Shown here in pieces: positions 14,200 through 24,497 of a stretch of 48,967 bases of DNA. A model generated the notes under the pieces. The model worked only from the letters and a program-made list of their open reading frames with translations, searched no databases and was not told the origin of the DNA. Within the stretch, counting starts at the first letter, position 1. Every line of letters starts with the position of its first letter. Source of the DNA: a virus; the IMG/VR virus record IMGVR_UViG_3300006929_000025, positions 1 to 48,967 of that record; one strand, written 5' to 3'. A program made the position numbers and the translations under genes.

Positions 14200-16817
14200 T
14201 AGAAATCCAAACTTAATACAAATTGTTGGGCTGAATTTCTGATAACTGGTGACTGGAATTTGGCTATCGCCATTAAATCAGGTATGCCATTTTCATTATC
14301 AAATAACCCAATTTCCGTTATTTTTATATCTTCTGAAGCCCCAGGCCAAGTAGGGTTCACAGATGTTACAAATTGGTTATTACCTATATTAACATTATAT
14401 CTCATTTCGTATATTGTGGCCATAATATCAGTATCTAATGCACCGTACATAAAGTACTCGTCACCAAATTGAAGTTCTGTACTTTCTGTTGTTGCAGATG
14501 GTACTTTAATATAATCGTTTAAAGTATATGTGGTAGCGGTAGCTATATTTGCTGCTGTTAAGTAAAACACTGTATCCGCTTGTGTCATAGCTGACCCATG
14601 AATTTGATTTCCATAAGTGTTGTATGCACTTGGAATTAATTGGGTAACTTCTGTTTTTTTCCATAGATTTGGTGAAGGTTGGTCACTACCTATTACTTCT
14701 TGGAATAGTAACCACACTTTATTAGCTTGCCATCCGGTACCCCCTGAGGATGCTCCCCAATTAATCCCCGCTGCCTGACTATCATTATCTATTTGACCAA
14801 TATCAGCATTTGTAGGTTGAGCTTGCCATGGTCGTAAATAAGGGAATTCTTGACCAAACCTTATTTCTAAGTCTTGTGTTAATCCAGGACCTGGACCTTC
14901 TACTGGAATATAATAATTACAGTGTAACCCTGTTGTAAGTCCACTATTACTCTCCATCAAATACGTTAGGTACATTGTCGAATTTGGATTGGTGAAAGCA
15001 CCTATAGTAGATGCTGAACCCACACAGTTAGTACCAGCATTTATTTTTTTAACTGTTGGGGCTGGAAGTGTCCAACTTCTATTAGATTTATAGGATAAAG
15101 CTGCAACTAATTCTTCATCATGAATAGTTATTATTTTTAAATCAGGCCAAACCTTTCCTACGGGATTTGGTCCTACCGTAGTTTGTCCGGTAGATGACAT
15201 CATAGGTCCTTGATTGTCGTCCCATAAATAATAATACCTTAAACCTGGAAATTCGTTCATATTGTCATTAACACTAGATTGCATTACATTAGGAGCGTCT
15301 GGGAATACACTGTTAATTTGTGGGTCAACATAAAAACATTGCCCAAATGTACCTTCATCACCAGAACCTGTTCCAGTTACTCTCTTTTTATGCCACATTA
15401 ACCATGGGAAAGATATTTTAAAATTAGTAGCTTCTCCTATCCCCGTTGTAGTAGTTCCATTTTTCTTAAGTGCAAATTTTTCACCATAAAAATTAGATAT
15501 GGTTTGATTTGTATAATTAAAAATAGCAATTGTTTTTTGTTGTGAAGGCATAACCGTCCTTACATGTTTATAAGAATCATAATACCATGAAGAACTAATT
15601 TGATTTGAGTTATAAAAGTCAGCTACATCACCACTATCTATTTGTCCTGTATCACTTTTATATCCTAGATATTCTTTTGTACCACAAAAACCTGTAGAAC
15701 CGTAGTAGTTATAAGATTCATACCCTTGGTTGGTGCTGTCTACACCAGCTACCTGTTCCGTCCAAGGTACATTCATATTCCATACTTTTACATCCGCAAC
15801 CGAAACATCACAATTATTTTCAAACTGTAATGACCCAGGGGACCAATAAGGTATGGGGGTATCTGAACTATACCAGGTTAAAAATGGATTTTCAGAATTA
15901 GCACTATAGGTACCACCAGATACTGCGGGGTATACTTGTACACATGCACAGTAACGTGGGAATCCCTCATTATTGGATATCGTATCTGCGGTAATCCCTG
16001 ATACTATATTATTCCAATTTGTTTGTGAGGTGCCAGGTGTCGCTCCATAGGAAACCCCGGCTTGCATCAGATTAGGTACGTTTCTATCTACTGTCGCGGT
16101 TATCCATATTCCGGTTTGTGCAGTATTGGTTACAACGGTATCTGTTATTTGGTAAAATAGTGTAGGTCCAGCTGCAGAACACACAACACTAGCACAGGTA
16201 CCTGTTCCTCCACTGGAGAAATTAAATCTAATACCTAGAATGTCTCCTTGTACTGGTGTATATCCACCCGCTTCTCTAAACGCGCCGGTATCAGTATAGG
16301 TACTTGAGGATAATAAAGTAACTAGTTGTGTACCACTCATCGCAGATGCTGGAAAACACCAGTTCGCGTTTAAGGTATAAGCAGAGGTAGTGTTAGCTGA
16401 CCAATTAGTAATTTCATATGGAAGGGTGGTATCTACATCACAGGTACAAGCTGTAGTTGCTCCAGTAAAAAACCCTCTCTGTGTTGCGGTATTAAAAACC
16501 TCTTCAACATTATGATTTGCTTGTGCTACACCAAAAGTTTGTGAATTACTGTCAGCATTTATAGGTATAGGGTATTTAACATGCCCTTTATTTAATTCTG
16601 GTACAGGGTTTAAATTTTGTGCATTGTGTTCAGCTTGCAAAATGTTAATACCCGCATATAAATTAGGTAAAGTATCGTAACAATTATAACAGTATTCACT
16701 GTCTCCTAGTTGAAATAACTCTATGTTTAGTCTTCCTTCAGATAATTTTTTTCTACCGGCATCCGTTAGTTTAACCGCTATTTGTCCTTGGGAACTGTCT
16801 TTTAAAATATAACTCAT
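14199..16817 (-). CDS. Large tail/fibre virion protein
   Basis: The protein has 872 residues. The N-terminus (SSQGQIAVKLTDAGRKKLSEG, followed by LFQLGDSEY) is a divergent copy of the conserved domain shared with the next two proteins downstream in the operon. The C-terminus (KITEIGLFDNENG, then MAIAKFQSP) is the fibre-type ending also seen in the 437-aa protein. Between them is a long Ser/Thr/Asn/Gly and aromatic-rich beta region with scattered cysteines. The ATG at 16817 has a good ribosome binding site (AGAGG three bases upstream) and an AATATTTAT box 18 bases upstream, so a transcript may start here. Having both the anchoring N-terminal motif and the fibre C-terminal motif, it is likely a tail-attached fibre. 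Confidence 0.78.
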   Translation of the reverse strand: MSYILKDSSQGQIAVKLTDAGRKKLSEGRLNIELFQLGDSEYCYNCYDTLPNLYAGINILQAEHNAQNLNPVPELNKGHVKYPIPINADSNSQTFGVAQANHNVEEVFNTATQRGFFTGATTACTCDVDTTLPYEITNWSANTTSAYTLNANWCFPASAMSGTQLVTLLSSSTYTDTGAFREAGGYTPVQGDILGIRFNFSSGGTGTCASVVCSAAGPTLFYQITDTVVTNTAQTGIWITATVDRNVPNLMQAGVSYGATPGTSQTNWNNIVSGITADTISNNEGFPRYCACVQVYPAVSGGTYSANSENPFLTWYSSDTPIPYWSPGSLQFENNCDVSVADVKVWNMNVPWTEQVAGVDSTNQGYESYNYYGSTGFCGTKEYLGYKSDTGQIDSGDVADFYNSNQISSSWYYDSYKHVRTVMPSQQKTIAIFNYTNQTISNFYGEKFALKKNGTTTTGIGEATNFKISFPWLMWHKKRVTGTGSGDEGTFGQCFYVDPQINSVFPDAPNVMQSSVNDNMNEFPGLRYYYLWDDNQGPMMSSTGQTTVGPNPVGKVWPDLKIITIHDEELVAALSYKSNRSWTLPAPTVKKINAGTNCVGSASTIGAFTNPNSTMYLTYLMESNSGLTTGLHCNYYIPVEGPGPGLTQDLEIRFGQEFPYLRPWQAQPTNADIGQIDNDSQAAGINWGASSGGTGWQANKVWLLFQEVIGSDQPSPNLWKKTEVTQLIPSAYNTYGNQIHGSAMTQADTVFYLTAANIATATTYTLNDYIKVPSATTESTELQFGDEYFMYGALDTDIMATIYEMRYNVNIGNNQFVTSVNPTWPGASEDIKITEIGLFDNENGIPDLMAIAKFQSPVIRNSAQQFVLSLDF

Positions 16818-16835
16818 AATCCTCTATTTTACTAT

Positions 16836-16844
16836 ATAAATATT
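16836..16844 (-). promoter_or_regulatory. AATATTTAT box in the 45-bp gap of the virion operon
   Basis: The coding strand reads AATATTTATATAG, 18 bases before the ATG at 16817, followed by an AGAGG ribosome binding site. This is the best-placed box for an internal late promoter, because the gap is one of the few real intergenic spaces in the operon. The opposite strand reads TATAAATA, identical to the T4 late promoter, but that orientation points against all nearby genes. Confidence 0.42.
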
Positions 16845-16862
16845 ATTTTTGTCGTTTTATTA

Positions 16863-19800
16863 TCAATAATAGGTGACACTACTTCCCGTCGCACTTCTTG
16901 GTAAATTATATGGTGAATAGAATACTGTACTATCCATCACAAATTTAATGTTTCTTGTACTATTATTTTGTGTAAATGTTTTTCCTATTAATAAAGGATA
17001 TTCACGTTTACTTATCACATTATAAGTATAAGTTCCTGGGTGAGGAACTTCTATAGTAAATGTAAAAGCTTTTGTGCCATAATCCTGTAATTTCATTTTT
17101 TTGGTTAAAGTTTGTACGGTATTACCCGACATATCTCTAACATTTAATTCTACTTCTTCTTGATAGTTAAGTGTTTTATCGTATTGGACTACCAATTGTG
17201 GTGTTTTTACTGACGCGTTAGACACTACCATATAAGGTGTTAAATAATATAAATTAATCACATCAGTACTATTTAGATTATTAGTATCCGTATATAAAGG
17301 TTTAATCAACTGTATAAGTTTTTCTCCTACTCTGGTATAATCTATACCTTGAGTTAGTATTGTACCATTAATCGCTATAGCAACTTCACCTACGGCTTCA
17401 TATTCTAAATTAATAAAATAATAGAGACTATTTCGATATAGGGTGGCTCCAGAACTAGTCCCCACAGCTCCAACTGTAAAGTTTTGGTTATGGTAACTTT
17501 TACCTTTAGTTGCTGGATAAACCACAGAAACTATATCATTATTTTGTACACTTTTAGGAGCAAAATAAATTCTATTATTTAGTATAATATAATCCCCACT
17601 TTGTGTATCACCACTTAGTTGTGCGAATAAATTGTTGTCACTCTGTTTTAAAAGAACACCATTTGCTGTTACTAATATTCGTGACGTAGGTTCAAAATTT
17701 AAAGTTATAGCTGAATAAGTGAAAGCAGAATTAGATTCAAAACCTGGAATTCCTCTAACAGTATAACCTTGTTGTACCAGTCTACAAGAATCATTAGTAC
17801 CATAATCTAACCCATCAATCTTTAATTGTGGTTTAGGTGGTGGTGTGGTTAAAACAAAGTAAGAGTCTTCACTAGTAAATTTAACTTCGTCTAAATTTTG
17901 GTCAATTTCTACCCATACAGGGTCTGTAGTTGTTTTATCCTTACTAATAAAATTAGGTTTAACAATATACTCATAACAAGTTCCTGTAGATAAAGCGGAA
18001 AAAGGAATATAAGTACTTGCAGAATAATCTATTGACGTTGCACCATAGGTTATTATACCATAAAAATCATCATAGGTAACACCACTAATAGTATCTAAAT
18101 TATCAATAAGATATTTGTAGTCAGGCACTAAAGCAAATCTTTTTTGTTGTGGTTCATACCTATGTATATTTAATTGTGGATAAAGTCTTTTTAGTGTTAT
18201 ATCAGAAGTTTCACCTGTAAAAACAAAGTTAAACTTAGCGGATGTATCGCCAGATAAATTATAAATTTTTAAATCTTTGAGTGAGTTTAAATCTTTAGAA
18301 CTTCCAGAAACAAATGTATTTGGTTTCCTGAATGTTTGGAAGTATCCTTGCATTCTTGGTTTTATTTGTGGTGTTTTAGGTGTGCATTTAGGGTCAAAAT
18401 TACACGTATCTTTAGTTGTTACAACATGATTTGTACTCGCATTAGTTAGTGTTACCCCTGATTGGGAACCTAGATTTGTACCACTTCCAGGGTCTTCATC
18501 TGAAGGTAAACTTATAGTACTACAACTTCCAGTAAATTCTGGATGAAACCATGTAGACTGATAGGTATCACATGTATAACCTATTTTAACACCCCCTAAA
18601 AATTTTAATAATTCATTTCCAGTTACCCAACTTGGAGCACTGTATTTTGCACCAGTCCAGGTTGAACTGTCGATTAGTGAAAATTCCATGGTTAAATAGT
18701 AGGGGTTAGGGTCACCAGGACCTTTACTAGCGTTAGCTTGTGCTCCACCTTTATTACCCATTGTTCTAGTTACTTCTATTTTAAAATCTTCACCTAACCT
18801 TCCACTTCTAGTAACTTTTATTCTAATATATCCTTGGCTTGACATGGTGTTCCCCACGTTATAAGGTCCATCTACACCTAATACTTTGTCTTCAAATTCT
18901 CTATATGCACTATCAGTGCACGAGTCTGTTGTTGTGTCATTAGTTGTGTAACTAACTTCGTCTATTTTCTTACCCACTACCGTAGGTCTGGGCCTTATTA
19001 AACCAACATACTCTGTATTTAAGTCACTTACAACATCTAAAGATGTGGTTGGTTTTGTAGGGTCTTTTGTTATGTAGTCGTGAGTTAAAGAATCGTCACA
19101 CCCATCATCACTAAGACCGTATAAGGGTCTTTGGAAAGCGTAACCATTTTGTGCTCTATTATAATACACTGTCATACCACTAGTTCTATAAAACTCTAAA
19201 CTTAACTGATGTGTAACCCCTTTTTCGCCATAAAGACCTTCATCATCTGTTTTAGCTGCTAAAATAATTCCACCAGTATTATGTGTTGTACCACTACTTC
19301 CATAAGTTATTTCCCAAGTATAATCTAAATACTCACATGGGGATAACATAGATTGTGATGTTCCAGAAGCAAATTGTTTGTAATCATTTTTAACTAAAAG
19401 TAACGCTGGATTACCTGTATCATGTTGTGAGTTAAGGTCATTTGAAATATCACTCCAACCCGCTACATCATAAGTGTCCCAATTTTTTACACTATAAAAA
19501 TCTTGGCTCCCCACACCAGAATACTGAAACATACCTCTACCTACTCTCGCATCTCTTACGGTAGCGATTGAAGTGACGTTATCGGCTGACACTGGGTTAG
19601 GCAAACTTACCCCTGCTGCGTTTTTAGAACCTACTAAAGGTATTATGTCATAATTTTTATGGGTAGGGTTTACAGTCATCCAACCAAATCCAGTAGCTCC
19701 TGAATTGTAACCCCACATTATAAATTTTTCAACATAAGGGTTATAAAAAAATGTACCTATATAATCTTGTCCTGTAATAGTTCCTCCACTTAAATCTTCA

Positions 19801-20729
19801 CCTCCTTGACCTTGGTCTGTATGACCGGTTGGTCCTTTATCTTCACCTGGTAACATAGTTTGTCCAGTAACACCTAAATACCATAATCGGTCTGTGTTAG
19901 TTCTTGCACTATTCGGGTTGGAATTGGTGTATTCCACTTGGTCAAGTATTCCCGTGGTAGAATTACCTGTAAAAAACCACATGTCTTCTCTAGTGTTGGT
20001 TATACCATCTTTATATAACCCTGTATAATATGTTGTTGGTGGGAATGGGGACCAAGTCCATCCAGGCCAAAATCTACCAGGATAAAAATAAGCGTTAATT
20101 GTATAGGCTGAAGTTATCGCAGAGAAAAAAGTATTTGCTGAATAAGTTGCGTTAACCCCAGAACAACATGCGTCAGCAAAATTTTGACCACTATCATAAT
20201 ACTCTGTGTTAGGAACCGCGTCTACTACCTGTAAATAATATTCACCATTTGTGAGACCACTAAAAGTCTGAGTAGTATCCCCACTATTTACCCTCATACT
20301 TCTAACTACTTTACCATTTTTATATAAATTATAATAATAAGCTGATTTAAGAATAGCTTCATGAGATTCCCAGTTAGTAGCCGCAGAATAAATTGTTATA
20401 TCACAATATTTGTTAGAGTCTGTGGTACATGCAGTATTAGTTACAGCTGCAGAATAAGTGGGTAGTGTGTAAGCTGATAACCCAATTTCAATATCATTTG
20501 TATTTCGCATACCTAACGCGTCTAGTATTCTTAATTCGTAAACACCTTCAGATAAATTATAAAGATTAAAGCTTTTTGATTGGAATGAAGATTCACCTTG
20601 TTTACTGACACTTATTTCATAGGGTGGTGTTCCACCACTAACTGAATCAATTATTATGGCACCTTCTGATTTACCACTGGGTGTAGGTATAACTTGGTAT
20701 TTTTGTAGATATCTTGCTCCGTCTCCCAT
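16863..20729 (-). CDS. Very large virion protein with SprB-like N-terminal repeat
   Basis: The protein has 1288 residues. Residues about 20-85 contain SGGTPPYEISV, LSEGVYELRILDALG, the pattern of SprB repeats found in gliding-motility adhesins of Bacteroidota. A second, looser copy follows (LTNGEYYLQVVDAVP, about residues 158-172). The body is beta-type, Thr/Ser/Tyr-rich, with cysteines in the middle. The C-terminal 300 residues contain several predicted sandwich segments (ILVTANGVLLKQ and VAIAINGTILTQG are similar, suggesting an internal repeat). A role as a baseplate or fibre component contacting the host surface is inferred from context. Only ten bases separate it from the 1250-aa gene upstream. 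Confidence 0.76.
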   Translation of the reverse strand: MGDGARYLQKYQVIPTPSGKSEGAIIIDSVSGGTPPYEISVSKQGESSFQSKSFNLYNLSEGVYELRILDALGMRNTNDIEIGLSAYTLPTYSAAVTNTACTTDSNKYCDITIYSAATNWESHEAILKSAYYYNLYKNGKVVRSMRVNSGDTTQTFSGLTNGEYYLQVVDAVPNTEYYDSGQNFADACCSGVNATYSANTFFSAITSAYTINAYFYPGRFWPGWTWSPFPPTTYYTGLYKDGITNTREDMWFFTGNSTTGILDQVEYTNSNPNSARTNTDRLWYLGVTGQTMLPGEDKGPTGHTDQGQGGEDLSGGTITGQDYIGTFFYNPYVEKFIMWGYNSGATGFGWMTVNPTHKNYDIIPLVGSKNAAGVSLPNPVSADNVTSIATVRDARVGRGMFQYSGVGSQDFYSVKNWDTYDVAGWSDISNDLNSQHDTGNPALLLVKNDYKQFASGTSQSMLSPCEYLDYTWEITYGSSGTTHNTGGIILAAKTDDEGLYGEKGVTHQLSLEFYRTSGMTVYYNRAQNGYAFQRPLYGLSDDGCDDSLTHDYITKDPTKPTTSLDVVSDLNTEYVGLIRPRPTVVGKKIDEVSYTTNDTTTDSCTDSAYREFEDKVLGVDGPYNVGNTMSSQGYIRIKVTRSGRLGEDFKIEVTRTMGNKGGAQANASKGPGDPNPYYLTMEFSLIDSSTWTGAKYSAPSWVTGNELLKFLGGVKIGYTCDTYQSTWFHPEFTGSCSTISLPSDEDPGSGTNLGSQSGVTLTNASTNHVVTTKDTCNFDPKCTPKTPQIKPRMQGYFQTFRKPNTFVSGSSKDLNSLKDLKIYNLSGDTSAKFNFVFTGETSDITLKRLYPQLNIHRYEPQQKRFALVPDYKYLIDNLDTISGVTYDDFYGIITYGATSIDYSASTYIPFSALSTGTCYEYIVKPNFISKDKTTTDPVWVEIDQNLDEVKFTSEDSYFVLTTPPPKPQLKIDGLDYGTNDSCRLVQQGYTVRGIPGFESNSAFTYSAITLNFEPTSRILVTANGVLLKQSDNNLFAQLSGDTQSGDYIILNNRIYFAPKSVQNNDIVSVVYPATKGKSYHNQNFTVGAVGTSSGATLYRNSLYYFINLEYEAVGEVAIAINGTILTQGIDYTRVGEKLIQLIKPLYTDTNNLNSTDVINLYYLTPYMVVSNASVKTPQLVVQYDKTLNYQEEVELNVRDMSGNTVQTLTKKMKLQDYGTKAFTFTIEVPHPGTYTYNVISKREYPLLIGKTFTQNNSTRNIKFVMDSTVFYSPYNLPRSATGSSVTYY

Positions 20730-20739
20730 AACTTATTTT

Positions 20740-23700
20740 TTAGTATCCACCACCAGAAGAAGTACCTCCACCTCCCGATGATGTGTTATATGTTGTGTTA
20801 TTACTTACCATTACCCTACCACTAGTCCTTGTTGTTGTTATAGGATTTATAGGGGTTAAAGTTTCGTGTGATGTTGTTACGTGACGAGGACCCACCATAT
20901 ATTTTCCAGTTTGTGCGTGATAATGATAAAAGCCAATATAATTTTTTCCACCTGGAAGTAAATATTCTCCACCTTTAGTGTATAAATTATCTTTATTGGT
21001 GTTGCATACACCTAATAATATTTTAGGTTTACATCCCGGATAATTGTTTTCACAATAAATAGCCGCTTCTTTTTCACAGTCCTCACAATCACCGATATTA
21101 GTTTTGGTTATAATATTAGTTGTCCCAAAAAATGGGTCTACGTTTGGTGTTCTTGTGTTTTCACATACACAATAGTATTGACATTTTGTATTTAAATCAT
21201 TTAAACTATTAGTATTAGGGTTACTTCTAGAAGGTCTTATAATAATTTCTTGCCCATCTATATTAATCACATTATTAGTGTAGGTTATTAATCTATCATT
21301 TAGATTTGTATTCTGTAATAGGTCAAATTTTTCATCTAAAGGTGGGGTAAAACACGGTATATACATATTAGATGATGGTGTGATAACTATAAAATGGTCA
21401 AAAGAGGTTATACCGTTAGATATTCTATTTTTTAAAACATAACTATGGTTAATACTTGGAAAACTATAGTTACATCTTACTGAATAGTCTTGGTTATACT
21501 TTGGTATGTTGAATGTTATCACCCCATTACTCATAGTCACTAATTTTCTTTGGGTGTTGTTAATATAATAGTCCTCTATTCTTCCATTTTCTAACTGTAC
21601 TGCCCAGTTATTAGAAGGTTTATTGTTTCTGGTAGGTAAACTTAGTGTAGTACTATCAGTTTGATTGTCCACAAAAGTTAAATTAGAATTAAAATTACTA
21701 TCGTTAATAGTAGGTGGTGTTATAGGTGAATAATTTTGATTAACAACGTATAGTTTACCTTGACTTCTTGCTGTTTTAAGGGTTTTATCAGGAGCTATAT
21801 ATTGTTCTTCACTTATTTCATTCTGATTAAAGAATATATTTTTTTCTGTGGTTCCAGTTGCACTACGTATGACCCTGTAAAAAGGAGATTCAATAGATGA
21901 ACCACTCACATTTAACTTATGACCTACATTTAATTCTACGGTAATAGTTCCACCAACAACTTTAGAAGTACCACTTACAATTGCATCATATTTTAAATTT
22001 ACAGTTTCCCCACTCATTAATTCTACTAAACCAGAATCAACTGTTATAGGAATTTGTTTTCTAAATATAGTGTTACCCGTAGACTCACTTTTAGTACAAT
22101 TAGAAAATCCACTCATACTTTCACCCCTATTTAAATCTAAAGTTAAGTACTCGTTTGCTCTTCCAAAAATATCAGACCTACCGACACTAAAACTTGCTAA
22201 CTTTGTTTTTGTACCACCAGTACTAGTTTTTTCTAGATATACAGAAAAATCAAAATCTGTCAGTCCACTTCCTGAAGCGAGACCACCAGATGGAACTGAT
22301 ACACCACCATTGGTACCTGTATTTACAGCACCATCTTCCCCATCACCTAGTTGAATGATTGAGGTGTTGATTAGTCTTTTAACGTCGTATTGAGTTGTAG
22401 GGTAGTCATACGCTGATGTTTTTCCTGACAAGTAGTTATCTACTACATACTCACACCATTTATTATCTTTATATTTAAAATCTAAATACGCGGAGTACAT
22501 AAATCTATAAGTCCCACCACTTAATACATTATATGACATAAAATCTTCTGGACTAGTAGTTCTAATTTGTAAAGGCCCATTGTTTGTGTGTTTTACTTGG
22601 GAAGGTGTGTAGGGTATATAGTTTTTAGACGAGTTAACCCCTACAAAACCAAAATCGTTTTTTCTTTTAGTCTTTTCTAGTAATATTGGGACTGTAATGT
22701 TAGTCGCAGAAAAAGAGTGACTTTGGTTAGTTACAACGCCTGAATAGAATATATCAAAAGTAGTATCACCAGTAGGTGAACCGCTAGTATAAGCCGTATA
22801 GATTGGTTGGTTATTGTATTCTTCTTTTACTGGAGAATAAGTGGTAGTAAAAAAATCTGTGTATATGTCAGAGATTGGGGCATATACATCTGTACTACAA
22901 GTCCAGCAGTTATCCCAACCTTTTCTTTCCTTTTCTTGTTGGCAACAACTCGTACAATCATCACCCGGACAATTTACATCGTAAGTAGTAATTATCGCGT
23001 CACCCACATCAGAAAATTTACATTGACATTTGGCCCCCTTTTTAGGTATCATATTCTCATACTCACCTAGTACGGTTTCTTTTGATGGACAAATTTCTAT
23101 ACTCTCAAGATTAGAGGAACTATCATACCCCACTACTAAGTCGGAAAAAATATCTGAATTACTTCTTTCTAACCATTCGTTAATATTACTATAAAATCTA
23201 GGTTTTTTTTGGATGATACCATTAGTATCATAGTACATATCAGTTTCTAAATTTGCGATTTGATTCTGTTTAAGGATTTGGGTAAAAGCGTTAGATTGTT
23301 CTTTTGATGTAAATTTTAAAACTAAACATTTATTTCCTTCCGTAAAAACTTTGTTGTTTCGTAAATCTAAAGGCCAATTCAGAGGATAACGAATTTGTCC
23401 GTTAACTCTATATGGGTCACTAGGATGTATTTCATTATTCTTTACACTTCTTGATACATTATAAGGTAAGTGTCTAGTGTTATTATCCAAATAACCACCT
23501 ATAGATAAATCATATTTTTGTGTGTTTTCTACAATATAAACTTCTGATTTAAGAAGTTGATACGCATTAAATGAACCCCCAAAAACACTATTATAATCAT
23601 ATTTTACCACACCTCTTTCTATATCATTATTTGTAAGGGATTGGTATACAGTTGATATTTTTGGTAATGAACCGTCTCCTTTTTGTGCTACCATGGTTAT

Positions 23701-24492
23701 AGGAATTTCATTTCCTATATTTTCAATAACATTAGTTAAGTCTGGTTTAATTAAAAATTTATTATGAATTTTTTTACCAGTTTTAAAAATAAAATCAATA
23801 TCAAAACCTAGGGTACTTCTATTAAAATCAATTGGCTTCCACTCTGGAAAAACCATCTGAATTGCGTGTGTTTTTCCCCCAATAGGGGTGTTTAATCTTC
23901 TAAAAGCAGGTTCATTGTTTTTGTAAAGTTGTGGTTGAGTTGGGGCTGTTGTAAATTTACCAAACTTTAAAGGCCTAAATTCAAAGTATCCTTGGGTGTT
24001 TTGTAGTTGTATAACTGCAGAAGTATTGTATAATGTTTCACCCCTTGTCAACATAGGTGGCATAGGTTTGTTACCAACCGCAGTTAGAGACCCTTTAGGG
24101 AAGTATAGAAACCCTTCTTTTATTTCACCATTTACATGATTAATAAATAATTGTATAGGTTGTGTGTCATTATAGACAAAACTAATAAATGGCGCTTTAG
24201 ATGGGTATCTTTTAAGAAAAGTACCTGTCGCATAAACATTAATTTTGAGTGAAGATAAGAAATCTTTAATATTTAACTTACCTATTACACTTTCTAAATT
24301 ATAAGTAGTTGTTTTAACTTCTTCTTTTGAGTTGTTAGAAGTACTAGATGACGTATCACCGTAGGAACGTAATCCAGTAGGGTTTCTATCACCACATCTA
24401 CTAGCATATTTTTCACATTCTTTTTTGCAAGACTGATTAGTTTCTACATAAAAAACTTTCCCACTATTACATTCACAAAAACATTTTTTCAT
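20740..24492 (-). CDS. Very large Cys-rich virion protein with Gly-rich tail
   Basis: The protein has 1250 residues. The N-terminus is a Cys-rich module (MKKCFCECNSG, then CKKECEKYASRC). A second Cys cluster lies near residues 490-530 (CQCKF, CPGDDCTSCC, CWTC). A third is near the C-terminus (GDCEDCEKEA, then CENNYPGC). Shortly before the end is a motif, GGKNYIGFYHYHAQTGKYM followed by VGPRH, that I associate with virion proteins of marine T4-like phages. The protein ends SSGGGGTSSGGGY, like the dockerin-like protein. The repeated Cys spacing suggests disulfide-stabilised or metal-binding knobs joined by beta segments. It is likely a tail or baseplate-periphery component; no catalytic domain is seen. 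Confidence 0.75.
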   Translation of the reverse strand: MKKCFCECNSGKVFYVETNQSCKKECEKYASRCGDRNPTGLRSYGDTSSSTSNNSKEEVKTTTYNLESVIGKLNIKDFLSSLKINVYATGTFLKRYPSKAPFISFVYNDTQPIQLFINHVNGEIKEGFLYFPKGSLTAVGNKPMPPMLTRGETLYNTSAVIQLQNTQGYFEFRPLKFGKFTTAPTQPQLYKNNEPAFRRLNTPIGGKTHAIQMVFPEWKPIDFNRSTLGFDIDFIFKTGKKIHNKFLIKPDLTNVIENIGNEIPITMVAQKGDGSLPKISTVYQSLTNNDIERGVVKYDYNSVFGGSFNAYQLLKSEVYIVENTQKYDLSIGGYLDNNTRHLPYNVSRSVKNNEIHPSDPYRVNGQIRYPLNWPLDLRNNKVFTEGNKCLVLKFTSKEQSNAFTQILKQNQIANLETDMYYDTNGIIQKKPRFYSNINEWLERSNSDIFSDLVVGYDSSSNLESIEICPSKETVLGEYENMIPKKGAKCQCKFSDVGDAIITTYDVNCPGDDCTSCCQQEKERKGWDNCWTCSTDVYAPISDIYTDFFTTTYSPVKEEYNNQPIYTAYTSGSPTGDTTFDIFYSGVVTNQSHSFSATNITVPILLEKTKRKNDFGFVGVNSSKNYIPYTPSQVKHTNNGPLQIRTTSPEDFMSYNVLSGGTYRFMYSAYLDFKYKDNKWCEYVVDNYLSGKTSAYDYPTTQYDVKRLINTSIIQLGDGEDGAVNTGTNGGVSVPSGGLASGSGLTDFDFSVYLEKTSTGGTKTKLASFSVGRSDIFGRANEYLTLDLNRGESMSGFSNCTKSESTGNTIFRKQIPITVDSGLVELMSGETVNLKYDAIVSGTSKVVGGTITVELNVGHKLNVSGSSIESPFYRVIRSATGTTEKNIFFNQNEISEEQYIAPDKTLKTARSQGKLYVVNQNYSPITPPTINDSNFNSNLTFVDNQTDSTTLSLPTRNNKPSNNWAVQLENGRIEDYYINNTQRKLVTMSNGVITFNIPKYNQDYSVRCNYSFPSINHSYVLKNRISNGITSFDHFIVITPSSNMYIPCFTPPLDEKFDLLQNTNLNDRLITYTNNVINIDGQEIIIRPSRSNPNTNSLNDLNTKCQYYCVCENTRTPNVDPFFGTTNIITKTNIGDCEDCEKEAAIYCENNYPGCKPKILLGVCNTNKDNLYTKGGEYLLPGGKNYIGFYHYHAQTGKYMVGPRHVTTSHETLTPINPITTTRTSGRVMVSNNTTYNTSSGGGGTSSGGGY

Positions 24493-24497
24493 AACAT

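Noticed and set aside
16835-16842. TATAAATA as a T4-type late promoter
   Set aside because: The exact match is on the plus strand, facing away from the minus-strand genes it adjoins, so it cannot be their promoter in the T4 sense. Similar matches at 43114 and 46840 have the same orientation.
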